Positions 37,299 through 48,900 of a stretch of DNA of 64,000 bases are shown here, piece after piece. How positions within the stretch are numbered: the stretch's first letter is position 1; each line of letters begins with the position of its first letter. Both the position numbers and the translations under genes were made by a program. The notes under the pieces were generated by a model. That model searched no databases. It was not told the origin of the DNA and worked only from the letters and a program-made list of their open reading frames with translations. This stretch comes from Ifrita kowaldi (taxonomy: Eukaryota; Chordata; Aves; Passeriformes; Cinclosomatidae): positions 124,001 to 188,000 of the forward strand of contig VZRS01002633.1 of the NCBI GenBank assembly GCA_013398055.1, read 5' to 3'.

Positions 37299-40200
37299 GG
37301 TGATGCTTTCTATGACTGTGTTTAGGATGTATTGTGGGAACTGCCTCAAAACTTGTCCATAATGAATCAAGATCCAATCACAAGAAGTGTTGTCCAAATG
37401 CATAAGAAGATGGTGACCACCACAAGAATTGACCAAATTTTTTTTTTTTTAAGGTTAGTAGTCAAAGCAAAAGATAAAGGGAGCTAATTTCATCTCAGAT
37501 TCAGTGACTGCATTTTTTTGGAGGTTCATGGAGAAGGGGAAAGGAAACTCTTGGAAAGCTTTGTTTCACAGCCAGCCATATTAAAGCCTAAATGACGGCT
37601 CTCATTTTGGTCACTCAGATATTGGTATACAGGGAAGGAAGACAGTCTGTAAAAAATATCATCACAGAAGTGGCATTTGGGAGGATGTGAGGGTGCAGGC
37701 ACGGCTTCGTTGCTGAAGCAGCCAGAATGGATGAGTGCAGCTTCAGGATCATGTGTCCATAAAGGCGACAGAGACCTCTGGGAGCATCCATGACTCACTC
37801 CCACTCTGATTTGCAGGGTGAATGATATTGTTCTTACTCAGGTGCATTCTCTTTTTTTGTTTAAAAATACTTTCTTTTCTTCTACAGAATTCCAATAAAA
37901 ATGAAGTTTGTTTTATTTAGATTTCAAGTGATGACTAACTAGTACATTCAGATGGATTTTATGAGTAATTTCAGCTTTATTTTTCCTTTGGGGAAAATTT
38001 ATCTATCTTTACCTGCAGTTCAAGGAAAGATTTTCATTCTGGCTATAAGGGAGAAGCCCTCAACTTTCTTACCCTGATTTCTCTCCTTCTCACTGCTGTT
38101 TTGCTTTATATCTATCTGTTATCCCATTATGATACAGAGGAAAACTCTAAAATTCCCTATTGATGTAATTTCTCATTTTTTATTTCTGGAGAAGAAGATT
38201 TTTGACAGACTTTTGATCATGGCACATTCCTTCCCTTGTCAAATCAGTGACAGACACTTTTAGCTGCTCAGTTTGCTTTCTCCAGTGAGGAGCTTTCTCA
38301 CCACAAAACAAAATAATGATACTGCTGCGGCTGGGGGGCTGTGCTGTTGGGAGAGTGTCCCTCCAAACACCCACAAGGGCTGATGTTGTATTTTACCTCA
38401 GTCCAGATAGTTGCAGTGTAGCCCATGTTTAGAAATTATGTGATCACAGTTCCTTACAGTAGTGCAGGTATTCCTATACTGTGTCACCCAGCAGCTGGCC
38501 TGGTACAGGAGGCTCGATGTAGAGAGAGACCTGTTTTTGCAGTGGGACGTAGCCCAACGCCTCTGCTTAGCAGGACTTCTGAGCATGCAAGTATTTCATT
38601 GATGCTGACACTTAAATTTACACACTTTTAAGCACTCTGGTGAGCAGGGACTTGAGGGGAAGCTGTTCTAGTATGGAACAGCAATCATGTGAAACCCTGA
38701 AGAGAATGTATAAGCTAAAACATTTGCAACTTTCAAGGTACTTCTTTTGCATTTTTAATTGGTTTTGGCCCTAGGAATGTTTTTGGCTCTGCAGAAGAAT
38801 GTATGAGCTTTTAGACTCAATAGCTCTCTCTCCTTGAGCAAACTGGGTGCCGTCATTGCTGTCTGACGTTAGCCTTTGTTTTGGGACACTACATCATTTA
38901 AGAATTTTTCTCCTTAGTGTAGACACAATAAATTGCCTGCGTTTCAAGGAAGAAAATGAGGAGCAGCACCTGGGACAGCACGGGCTCTCCACGATGCCTC
39001 TTTAGCACAGCGGTGTGTCCTGTGTCAGGACTGTGGAGCTGAATACGCAGCAGATGTCAGCCTGCAGAGTGCAGCGGGAGCATGTTTCGCTGTGGGAGCC
39101 ACTCTGTCCTCACTGCTCAGGCTCTGAGTGTTGCAAACGACGTGCAGATTAACTCGAACGCAAGCAATCCTGCTGATGGAGGAGAGGCAGCAAGCCTGTT
39201 TTTCACTGGTGATTTCCAATAGGTAGAGTGTGCTCTTAAAGCACCACCAGGTTATTAGAATATGTAGCGGGATAGATGAACTTCCCCTCAGGACAGGGGA
39301 CAGCATGATGGATGAGAGACTCACACTGACAGCTACCAGGACACTTCTTGGATAAATATGCCATTTATCTTCTCACAAAACACATCTCCGTTCTAGGGTA
39401 TCAGCTGTGTCAGTGTTAGGAATACTACCAAAATCCAGGCAGTAAAATCTCTGAGAGACAGGCAGGCTTTGGTGCTAGCATGGTTTCCACCTTCAGCTGC
39501 ACCGGCCTACTTGGTGAATTATTGTTATTGTATTTGTAAGTAACTCTATGCAGACAATTTGCATCTTAACCAATGCAGCATACTTGCTTTGTGACAGCTT
39601 TAGCACCCTGATTGCATATAATATGTTCAGACCATAGGGAAGAACAGCTCCTCTTCTTCTTCCCCCATCACTCACATGTGTCCCTCCTGTCTCTCACCCT
39701 CCTCAGAGCAGAAAGCGGGAGGGGAGGCGAGGGGAAGCAGCACTCACTCTCCTTGTCCATGGCTTCTTAGGTTCTTCCCCAGTGCAAGGACAGTCTCTGA
39801 GCAGGTACTTTGTGTGGCAGAGCTCCCACCAAGGGACACTGTGTCCATCCCAACTGTTCCTTCAGAGAGATGGGTTTTTCTAGAGCACTGCTGTCTGTTC
39901 AGGCAGGTCACAACCCTTGGCTTTAAAGCTACATTTAGAGAGGATGAGGCCTGAGCAGTTTGTACCCAGGCCCCAGGTTCACAATGAGCCAGAGCTCAGG
40001 AAGCTCCCGCTCAGCACTGCGGGAATTCAGCAGCTCCATCAGGGTAACAGTGCCACTGGTTTATCACCATTTACTCAGTCCAGGAGAGATTAACTGTGTA
40101 ATAGCACACAACTCCAAGAGTGCCTGTCCTGCAGAAGGCTTCAGATAGCCACTTTACAAAATATGAAAGAAAACAAAATATTCTTTCAGGCAGCAAAACA

Positions 40201-40579
40201 GGTATCAAAGATACCTGGGTTTAAGCTCTGGAGAAAGCATGGCTTTTAGTCTCTGTCCAAAGAATTGCAGTCTAATAAATTTTAGCATAATTAAGTAGAT
40301 GATAACAACGGAAATTGGTATGTAAATAAACATTAAACCACAAGGAGAAGTTTATTTCTGTCTTGTCACAAGCTGACTTTTGTGTGTGATAAGACCAGAA
40401 ATATTTTGGTAATTATTATGCATCTATTAAATAAACAGGGAGAATGGTCATCATCAAAGCTAGTGTCATTTGTATGAAAGAATGTTGGCATTTCTGTGCA
40501 ATTGATTAATTTTATCATCTGAGACTGTGACTATTCTGGCTCTAGACACTATTATAGAGAGGCTCAGCGTGTCAGAAGG

Positions 40580-40792
40580 GCTTGGGGCAGAGGCTGACCA
40601 CCAGCAGCTGTGAAATGTGACTCAACCTGCAGCTCAGGAAGTCCTTAAAATGCTGATTGCTGAAAGGATGAAGTGTGTTTCAGGGGAAGGGTGGTTGTTT
40701 TCCTTTGGCATTCATCCCAGCCACTGGCAGAGAAAAGATAGGAGGATAGGTGAACTCCTGGCCTGACCCAGTATGGCTGCTTTTATGTTGTG
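40580..40792 (+). mobile_element. ancient CR1/L3-like LINE 3' tail
   Basis: The run GGCCTGACCCAGTATGGCTG followed by CTTTTATGTTGTGAGGATG matches the tail of a reptile/bird CR1-L3-type LINE: GGTCTGACCCAGTATGGCNGTTCTTATGTT. Upstream, CATCCCAGCCACTGGCAGAGA and GATAGGAGGATAGG fit that family's CACTGNCGGAAGACAGGATACTGG. Similarity is loose further upstream, so the start is approximate. The divergence indicates an old insertion. Confidence 0.7.
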
Positions 40793-42415
40793 AGGATGTT
40801 GTTTAATTATTCAAGAGTCGAGAAGAAAGTCTTTAGAATAATATGGCATCGGTGAAAAACGGACAACTGCACAGGTTTTGACTGAGGTGTTGCTGATTTA
40901 ATAAGCAGTTGAGACTTGATGGAGTTCACTGTCACTCCAAATGCATTTTCAAAGTGTGGCTTTAATTTTTGGAGTAAGATCTCTCCTGGCTGAGAGCTGT
41001 GCGCCACATCATTTGTTAGCAAAGTGCCAGGTGTACTAGTAAGTACATCTGTGAGGAAGTTGATGTGGAAGTGAAAGATGGCAAAGACTTTAAAAGCATT
41101 AATGAGTTGGAAACGAGTCAGCAATAGAGTCCTGGCTTGTTAAAGATGTCCTCTTGGTTCAGAATAATTGCCAAAGTAAGTTGGGCTGACATTCTCAGTG
41201 CCACAGACCGAGATGAACTGCAGAATTAGAAATTAATCACAAAGTGTCCACTACCTTCTGCTGCTAGGAGGATGGGAAAATGTCCATTTTTAGCATTACT
41301 GACTAAAATGATGCTTTAATGCTTTCACAGCCTTTTGAAATGTAGCCCTCCCCTTTAAGAATTGTTTCGTTGTTGTGAAATTATATTGGGCTAGACCCTT
41401 AGAGAGTGTAAGCCCCAGAGAACTGTCTATATACAGCAAATGAGAATCTGTCCCATTAATCTTATTGCTCTACTAAGAAAGCAGCTATATCACCTAGACC
41501 TTCCTTCAGGCCAAAGCTGCCGAGACAACTCAGAAAAAAGGCCAATTTGCAGATAAGGAGGTTTGCAGTCAAGCCTGAGGACCGTTTTTCTATTTGTTTG
41601 CTACTCCTCTTAACCTAAAACTAATTTAAGGAATTTCATGTTTTGTATTTTGAATAACTTTCCTTCTGCCGATAGATTGCTAAAACAACCTATCCCTAAA
41701 TTCTGTTTGGTGACCCCTACATTTAAGGGTAATATGTTTTGTTCCTATCTCTGAAACAGGAAAAAAATCAAACAGTGTGTGCAGAGACATGAGAAAGAAG
41801 ATTTCATTAGATGCAGGAAATTCTAAAGATGATGAAAAATGTGCTGAGATTAGATTTGGACAACTGCACTTCAGTAGTCAAGTCTGCAGAAAACGAAACA
41901 AACTTGAGCAACTAAGAAATCCTTTGGGGGGAAAAAAAACACCACAAACTTTTTTCTAAAAATCTTCCTAATTCCCCTTGGTTTTACTGTTTCCCTCTAA
42001 ATTAGGATATAGGTCATCTTGCTTCATTGCAATGGAGTATGTCAAATAGATGGTATCTGTTGGGAGAAATTTTCACTAGTCATGCAAGCTTTCATTTATC
42101 TGGGAATTTTTCATGCAAGTAATTCCATCAACATTAGTCTACAGACTCTCATAGCTTCAAGAGACAGTTTGTTAGTTCACCTGATTTAGTCTTGTGTGCA
42201 TTATGGGCAATGAAATTTTCAGTCACCACCTGTGCTGAGCCCAGGACAGTATGTTTTAAAAGATTATATAGGTCAGGAAGACAACTTGCCTTGATCTCAC
42301 AGTGTGGCATGCTGGAGAATTCAGTTTCTCAGAGTCATCTCTTCCAATGGCTGTTTAGATTCACTGTTTCAAGCTGGTATTTTGTTTGCAATTAAAACTT
42401 TTCTGGGTACCCCTT
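40793..42415. other. unannotated sequence
   Basis: No recognised gene or repeat. A 105-codon minus-strand frame (40807-41124) lies directly after the LINE tail and has no motif. Confidence 0.5.
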
Positions 42416-42715
42416 TCAGCTCTTTAAATGCCTCTCCTGCCATGCTAAGAAATCTTCCACTGTCTTGCTTTTCTTCCCAGTGAAATCCTTGTATTGTAGG
42501 CACCTTCCAATTCTCTTACTGACAAACTGAACATACAAGTCCTTGAATTCTTCCTCTGGCCTCTCCCTGGCCCTCCTAAGGTATTCTGCCTGTCTGCCTT
42601 TCTCAGCTGGTGTCAGGCCCAGCATCTCAAGACTCAATGGCTGTAACAGAATTAGCTGCATAATTAAGGAAATTGCCACAGATTTGTGGCCAAAGCTGGT
42701 AAATCTTGGATTTGG
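42416..42715 (-). pseudogene. Gag-capsid/SCAN-like reading frame, possible relic
   Basis: The most protein-like frame in the window, with 99 stop-free codons bounded by TAG (42716-42718) and TGA (42416-42418). It has no convincing start: the first in-frame ATG is internal (LIMQLILL), after a GTG. The residue mix differs from neighbouring frames, with many Glu, Lys, Arg and Leu and few Cys or Ser. Its order fits alternating helices: LEMLGLTPAEKGRQAEYL, then RERPEEEFKDLYVQFVSKRI, then KTVEDFLAWQERHLKS. The spacing of a Pro-Glu-x-Phe-x-x-Leu helix, a linker and a T-V/A-E-D/E helix recalls SCAN domains and the related Gag capsid C-terminal domain. It is shorter than a whole SCAN (about 80-90 residues in the fold) and stops early. 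It could be a decayed Gag fragment, a domesticated copy, an unrecognised exon or chance. No splice sites were identified and no neighbouring retroviral genes were seen. Confidence 0.3.
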
Positions 42716-42718
42716 CTA

Positions 42719-45700
42719 AGTAGGTATAATATCATTGGCTGAGAGTCCCTGTCGGATACAATGGGAGCTGGACTGTGCCTCTGCATGGGCGTAGCATTAG
42801 GGGAAGCGTAGTTCAGCACTAGATGCTGCCTAGTAGTTTAGTTAAATTTGCTGCAGTCAGCCAGTCCACATTTGGCATACAAAGAAACTGCGCCCAACTT
42901 GCTAAAAATGTAATCACTGAGTCACATCATTGAGTGCTTTATCTCTAGGAAAGTTAACTTTTTTGGCACAGGATAGATCACATCAGCAGGATTCTTTCTT
43001 ATTTATTCCCAGGTGCTGCTAATGCCTTCTGCTCTTCTTGCAAGAGAAATTGTGGGCAGTGCTGTGGGAGCTGCTTTGATGTCATTTCAAGTTGCTTTTA
43101 CACACACATCAAAAATGCAAAAGCACAGCTTGTTTACTATAGCTTGACAAAGGGACAAGTACACTTAAAGAACTTGCCAATACCAACATCTGAGTGTGTA
43201 GGCTTCATTATTAGACAGATCTTTGAGGGCTTTAAGACATGGTGCCATGTAATGAAATCTTCAGATGCCACAAATGAGGCTATTCCCCTTACTATATTTG
43301 GCAGGAATCTGTTAAATGAGAAGCTTTTCCTTTGGCAGCTGTACCAGGAGGAATAAAATGAAATGAAAAGGGTGTGCCAGTATTTACTGACCGCACAGCT
43401 GCACTCACAGGCAGAGTTACAAAGTCATTTCTTGACATGCCTCCTGTGACAGTCAGGCTCCTGCTCAGCATTCTAATTTCCTTGATGCCCTCTTCCCAAT
43501 GTGTGATGTTCCTTTGAAACATCACTATTTATTCAGTTGACAGTTGCAATGTCAATGACAAGGAAAAAGAATAACTGTGTGTTGCTTTACAAAAATAAGT
43601 TGGAAGTGAAAAAGTCAAAGTCCTTGTTGAGTTTTGAATTCTCATCTCTCTGTTCTGCTCTGAGAAGGTTTTCTCCATCTGATGACCTCCAGAATGACTT
43701 TGTATGTTCAAGTCATGTACTTTAGATCATCTTCTGTTCTTCAACATTAATGCTTTTCTGACAAATCAGCAAGAAAATGGGAAGACTCTGTAGCCTGTAA
43801 GGCAATAGTGGTATTTTTGCTTCAGTCACTTGATTTGACATTTCTTTTTCAGAGATTCTGTCCGAAAAAAGCACCCCCTCTCCTCCCCTTAGCCTCTTTT
43901 GACTTCAGGCAGAGCTTCTCACCTATATTTCTGCTTGCTTTCTTTGATACTTCTAAAGCATCACCCTGAAAGTGAGAATGAGCCTAATGGAGAAGTTTCT
44001 TGTCTTTGATTCTGCTTTGGGTCTGAAAGGCAACAAAGAAGATTTTCTAAATCCCCTCTTATCTCTGTCACTTCAAGCCACTCTCAAACAAGCAATGCCG
44101 AGCACTTGCAATTAAACCCCAGGCAGAATTTCAGACAACCTTCAGTGTCCACAGGCATTCACAATCCTGCAAACCTTCTCCAGACTGTTCAGACTAAAAC
44201 TGAAGTACTTACATGGAAGAGGGAGAGGAAATTAGGTGACTTAGCAGGTGTGACACAACTGCAATTAATTATATGAGACCTTTCACCTTTTTCTTCACTC
44301 TTGGGACCTGTGGAGTTTTAACAATCAAAGTGAAAGCAGAGGGCTCTAAACATAGTTGAGAGTTTTGTGTATCAGGTTTCTGTTCACCTGCAACTGGACA
44401 GTCATTATCTGCTTTCAAAACCCTGGCAGCTTAGCTAGCTCATGAGTCTCTTTTTTGAGGAGAAGAAAAGGAAATCAAGCTACATTTTCTGCATTCTTAA
44501 ATGCTCCTTTTCAAAGTGGTGGTAGTTTAGACAGAGAAAAGCTGTTACTATCTAGCAGGTAGCCAGAAAGAAATACAGATAATTTCATGGACAGCTTTGT
44601 GCTTACTCAAACCCTTCCTACCAGGGAAGCAACAGAGGTTGAAAATGACATTTGTAAATGATGTGACAGAACAACCATTTTCTTTCCTGTGGGTGGTGAT
44701 AGGGTTCTGATTACAAAGCTCAGTTCTGAAGGCATAAGCACAACTGAGTGAGAAATACTGTGCTTTCTTTATACTTCAGAAGAATTAGTTCAGCATGCTA
44801 ACACAAACATATTTGATATTATTTTGTGTTTAGGAAAAACAACAATCCAAAATTCTCTTTTTATTTTGTCCCCTAGTGATTGAGTAGCTCAATTTTCTTA
44901 ATAAATTGTCTCCTGGAGCACTTGTTAAGAAAGACAGCTGCTGAGTGCTGCTGGTGCACCCCTGTGTATCCCAAGGAGAACACATACAAGATTATGATGG
45001 CACTGAGATGATAATAATAGTAATGATGGGTCGAGATCGCAGAAGGGATGAGACTGGAGCAGCTGTGCAAGTCAGTGCGAGCGTCGTGCATCTGGTGAGG
45101 GTATAGATAGCCCATAGGTGTCAGGTATGTAAACACAGTTTGTGTTTCTGTGAGGACATAAATTCCCAGAGAACAGTCTGTAAGAGTATCAGTGCCTTAC
45201 TAATAGCCTGCTAATTGTTTGCTGGTTTCTATTGATCTTTAAATTTCATAAGGTCAAGATCAATTTCCTGAGTAATGCCTCTGACATTTGTAAGTAGTAC
45301 CCAATATAATAATTGATCTTGGGTCATCTTGTCTGGGACTGACAACATTGTAAATGTCCACTGATCAATATATTCCCAAATAGTGCTTTAGTGATACTTC
45401 TTGGAAGCAGATATATGTCTCATAGAAGCAATATACACTGCAGGAGCTATTTTGAAAGTGCAGGAAGAAGGGCACAGTTTTCCTTCCCTGGCCCTCACAT
45501 GCCCATCTGGTCTCTGTAGAGTTGTGGCTTTTCCCTGGGCCTGTAAGAAATACACCGCCTGTGTTTAAGAACTAGAGTCTTTTCAGAAAACAGCTTGGTG
45601 AGTATTCTAATAAAGTATGTCCAAAAATTCCAGTTTGGATTAGATAGTAAATTCCATCACACTTCAGCAGAGGTGGTTTGCCACAGTTTTTCCAACCAGC

Positions 45701-48700
45701 ACTGCCTGTGCATGAGTCCTAGGACTTTTCAGCCACCCAGTCTAGCAATGAAGAGAGAGGGATCAGTGATGATTCCTTCCTTAGATTCATTGCCCTACAT
45801 CAAGCTGAGAGCAGCTGACGTGATTCCCTGCCAATTGTATTTCCTTGAAGGGAACTGAAACGTGTTACTCTTTTCTATGGCTGACAACCAAAGAGTTAAA
45901 ATAAAACAGAAGTCAGGCTCCAAAAATGCATGAGAGAGTTTTGACATATATCTAAATGCCAGAACAGTCTTCAGGCATTATTGGACACTTTATCCTACTT
46001 GAATTAGACCACTGAACTTCAGTGTTCTCTATAACCAACAGGATAAAGCCAAGAATTCTCCTCTAGATCTGTGCCACAAGGAGGCCAAGCATTAGAGCAC
46101 CAGTCTACACAAAACATACAGTAAGGTTCCACAATGCAATCCCAAGAGCGGGCATTGGCACTTTTCCATCTTCTGAAGCTTCAGCATCATCAACTTCTCA
46201 GCAGAGAGCATGATTTAAAGCAAAATTGTTTCTGCCTTTCAGCTTGAACCTGTCCCCCGCTCTGGCTGGGTTGGTAAAGTGGGTGAAGGATAAAGTGCAT
46301 GTCTGAGGTACCCAAGAGCAGCAAGGGAGGATCTAGGCATGGTGTTGTCCCAAACTGCCTCTTCCCCTTGTTAGGGAACAGCAATGGTTTTGGATACAAT
46401 GGTTTGTTTTTCATCTTTTCAACTTGAGGAGTTCAGTAAGATTTGCAAATGGAAAAATGACCCCAGCCTGCCCTGTGTGCTCTATAAACTGTACTATAAA
46501 CCCAATCAGGTGCTGTCATTGTAGCATCAAGTTGTTCTGGTTTGAGAGGGAAACTTTGGGGTGCACTGGGGACAGGATCATGGCTCTTGGTCTCCACTTG
46601 AGTTTCTAGTCCTATTTGAAGTTCTACTGCCTTGTGGTTTTTGTTGCAGTAAATGTCAAAAGCCAGTGTGGTTCTGGCTGATATAATTAAGATAAGCAAT
46701 AGGCAGTCGTGTGCTGAGCAGCTCCTGCTCCCTGAGGTCACAAAGCAACCTTAGCAGCAGCTTGCACTACCACAGCCTGCCTGCCTGCTGCTATCCCTTT
46801 TAATTCCTTCTGTCATTTGGACACCCTTGCTGAAGCCAACAGACTTAATCACATCAAGTTTACCTCAGTATAACACTTTCACTTGTCCTCTTGGGGCCAG
46901 AACTGTGGACCTTTCTGTCCAGAATGAATTCCAGAATATGGGAATATGTTATTTTAACCTCTCTATGCAAATGATCCCCACCACCACCAGATGGAGGTTC
47001 CTGTTGTTAAAAGTCTCTGTGAAAGCTTTGTACCAGCCAGGAAGACAGTGGCAGCAATGATCTGGCTCTGTGCTTAGCTGTCTGAAGAGGTGAAATAATA
47101 GCCCTATGCTCATGATAGGGAAGTAAGACTAAAGTGGGTCAAAACATTGCAATAGCTTGTTTTCCTCAGTCTTGTGCAAAGAGGAAGATCTTTCAGAGCA
47201 ATAGTACTTGGCACATAGGCCAACTATAAGAGTATTTTTTCTGCTTGCCTTTTTAAGTTTTAGATAAGGCTTTGTTAGGTTTCTGCACATCAGCACCAGA
47301 TACCAAATTGGAGCCTGGCATTCTGACTCCTCATTATGGTAGAAGCATTGCTGCCATATGTAGCAAAAGGCATGGATGCATCAAGAAAGACAAAGCTGGT
47401 TTCCTTGGACTTGAAGACCTACCTCTGCGAGAGGCTAGAGTGACAGAAATCAGACTTACTGCAAAAGCAGTGAGATCCTTTTCTTCCTTCCTTAAAAGCA
47501 AATAAGTTTTCAGAAAACAAGGATCATTGTAACTGGTCATTGGCTGTCAATTTGACTGAACAGGCATAACTGCTTGGATTGTTGACAAGGGCTCTGACAA
47601 ACAGGGATAGGTAAGTGCAGGGAGAATTGCCCCAACAAGAAGTTAATGGATACTAACGATAACTATGAGAAGCAGTATGTCATCTGGTGACACGCTCTGT
47701 GTGGGGTTAGTTTCTCATTACTACAAGCCAAGTCATGTAGAACTTGTAGTTTGCCCTTTACCATAATTTATATCCACTGGGGCTCTAAGCAGTTTCATAA
47801 AAAATGTCAACCAATCCATATCTATCATGTTTTATGTTTGGGGAAAGAATATGGGTATTACTTTTTTTAAGTTTCATGAAATATCTGCTATTATATTTAT
47901 AGTGATAGATGACTCTGCCAAAGTTTTATTTTAAGGTGGGTTAGGGGCAGTGTACAGAAGGGGGGATGCTAAAGGAGAGAAGGATGTTGAGTGCAATTTT
48001 TATTTTACTGAGGACAAAGAAGTCATAAACCCTTCTTGCCTTGGGGGAAGAATATGCAAGAGACTCTCTGGCATAGTCAGAGCTATCTGTAACAGGATAA
48101 TATTTTCTGCAAGGCTTCTGAAATACATTTTGCCAAAGTAAATTGATCCTGACAGAAGCCTTCCTGTCACCATGATGTTCTCTCTTGATCAGGGCCTTCC
48201 AGCTGTGCTGAGATTTGCCATGTTTACCAATCTTTCCTGGAAACTGGACAGGGTCTTTTGATATAAGATGTCCGAGTATGTAGCTGTACCTATCTTTCAA
48301 AATACATTTACTGTCAAATATAGGGACTGCAGATAGCTTATACCTTCCTAACTGCTACTTTAAAAATACTTTGTCACAGAAGTATTTTCTCCAGGAGCAG
48401 ATAAAATAAGGTGGAAGGTTTCCATTTGCTTACCTTATTAATCTGGTATTCTCTTTCCTTCTTTAAAAAGTTCAATGTACAAATAACCAGCACTAAAAAA
48501 ATCTGCAAGCCCTGGGGAGGATGGTACAGACATGTTATTTGCAAGCTTCCCAGAATGAGATGTCATAGGGCTGAAAACAGGTGCTGGTCTCTGCCATGGT
48601 GCCAAGGGGTGCACAAGGCTATCAACCAGCCCACAGAAGAGGAGGGTAGATGGCTGCTGAGGGAACACTCTGCTTTCTTTGTGTCTTCAGTGTAACACCA

Positions 48701-48857
48701 GAGCTTTTCTGAGCAGTGGACCAGAGATCTCAGACCATTTTCCATTCCCAGGCTTCCAGACACTCAGCCTCTTTCCAAATGCACTCTCATCAAAGCACTA
48801 GTTAATCGGCACAGGGTAAGGGTCAGTAAGAACACCTTTATGAGCAGGGGTAGCGAG
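42719..48857. other. unannotated 6 kb block
   Basis: No gene, RNA or repeat family recognised. Frames at or below 119 codons (47941-48300, minus) show no motif and overlap open frames on the other strand. Confidence 0.5.
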
Positions 48858-48900
48858 AGATGGTCTTGATGACCTGTTCTAGCCTTAAAAATCTCTGATG
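48858..48900 (+). mobile_element. CR1 LINE 3' tail, short and degraded
   Basis: TGGTCTTGATGACCTGTTCT followed by AGCCTTAAAAATCTCTGATG matches the CR1 tail (GATGACC...TTCCAACCTTAAA...ATTCTATGAT). Only about 45 bases are convincing. Upstream sequence to about 48810 may belong to it. Confidence 0.5.

Larger units (their letters stand above)
27708..40579. other. unannotated 13 kb block with scattered simple repeats
   Basis: No gene recognised. Frames reach 136 codons (37026-37436, minus), but that one runs through a T-rich homopolymer and is not protein-like. Short features inside are listed separately: a TTTGC repeat, an inverted repeat and a T17 run. Positions 36032-36125 carry clustered homeodomain/MEIS-like motifs, discussed under findings. 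Confidence 0.5.
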
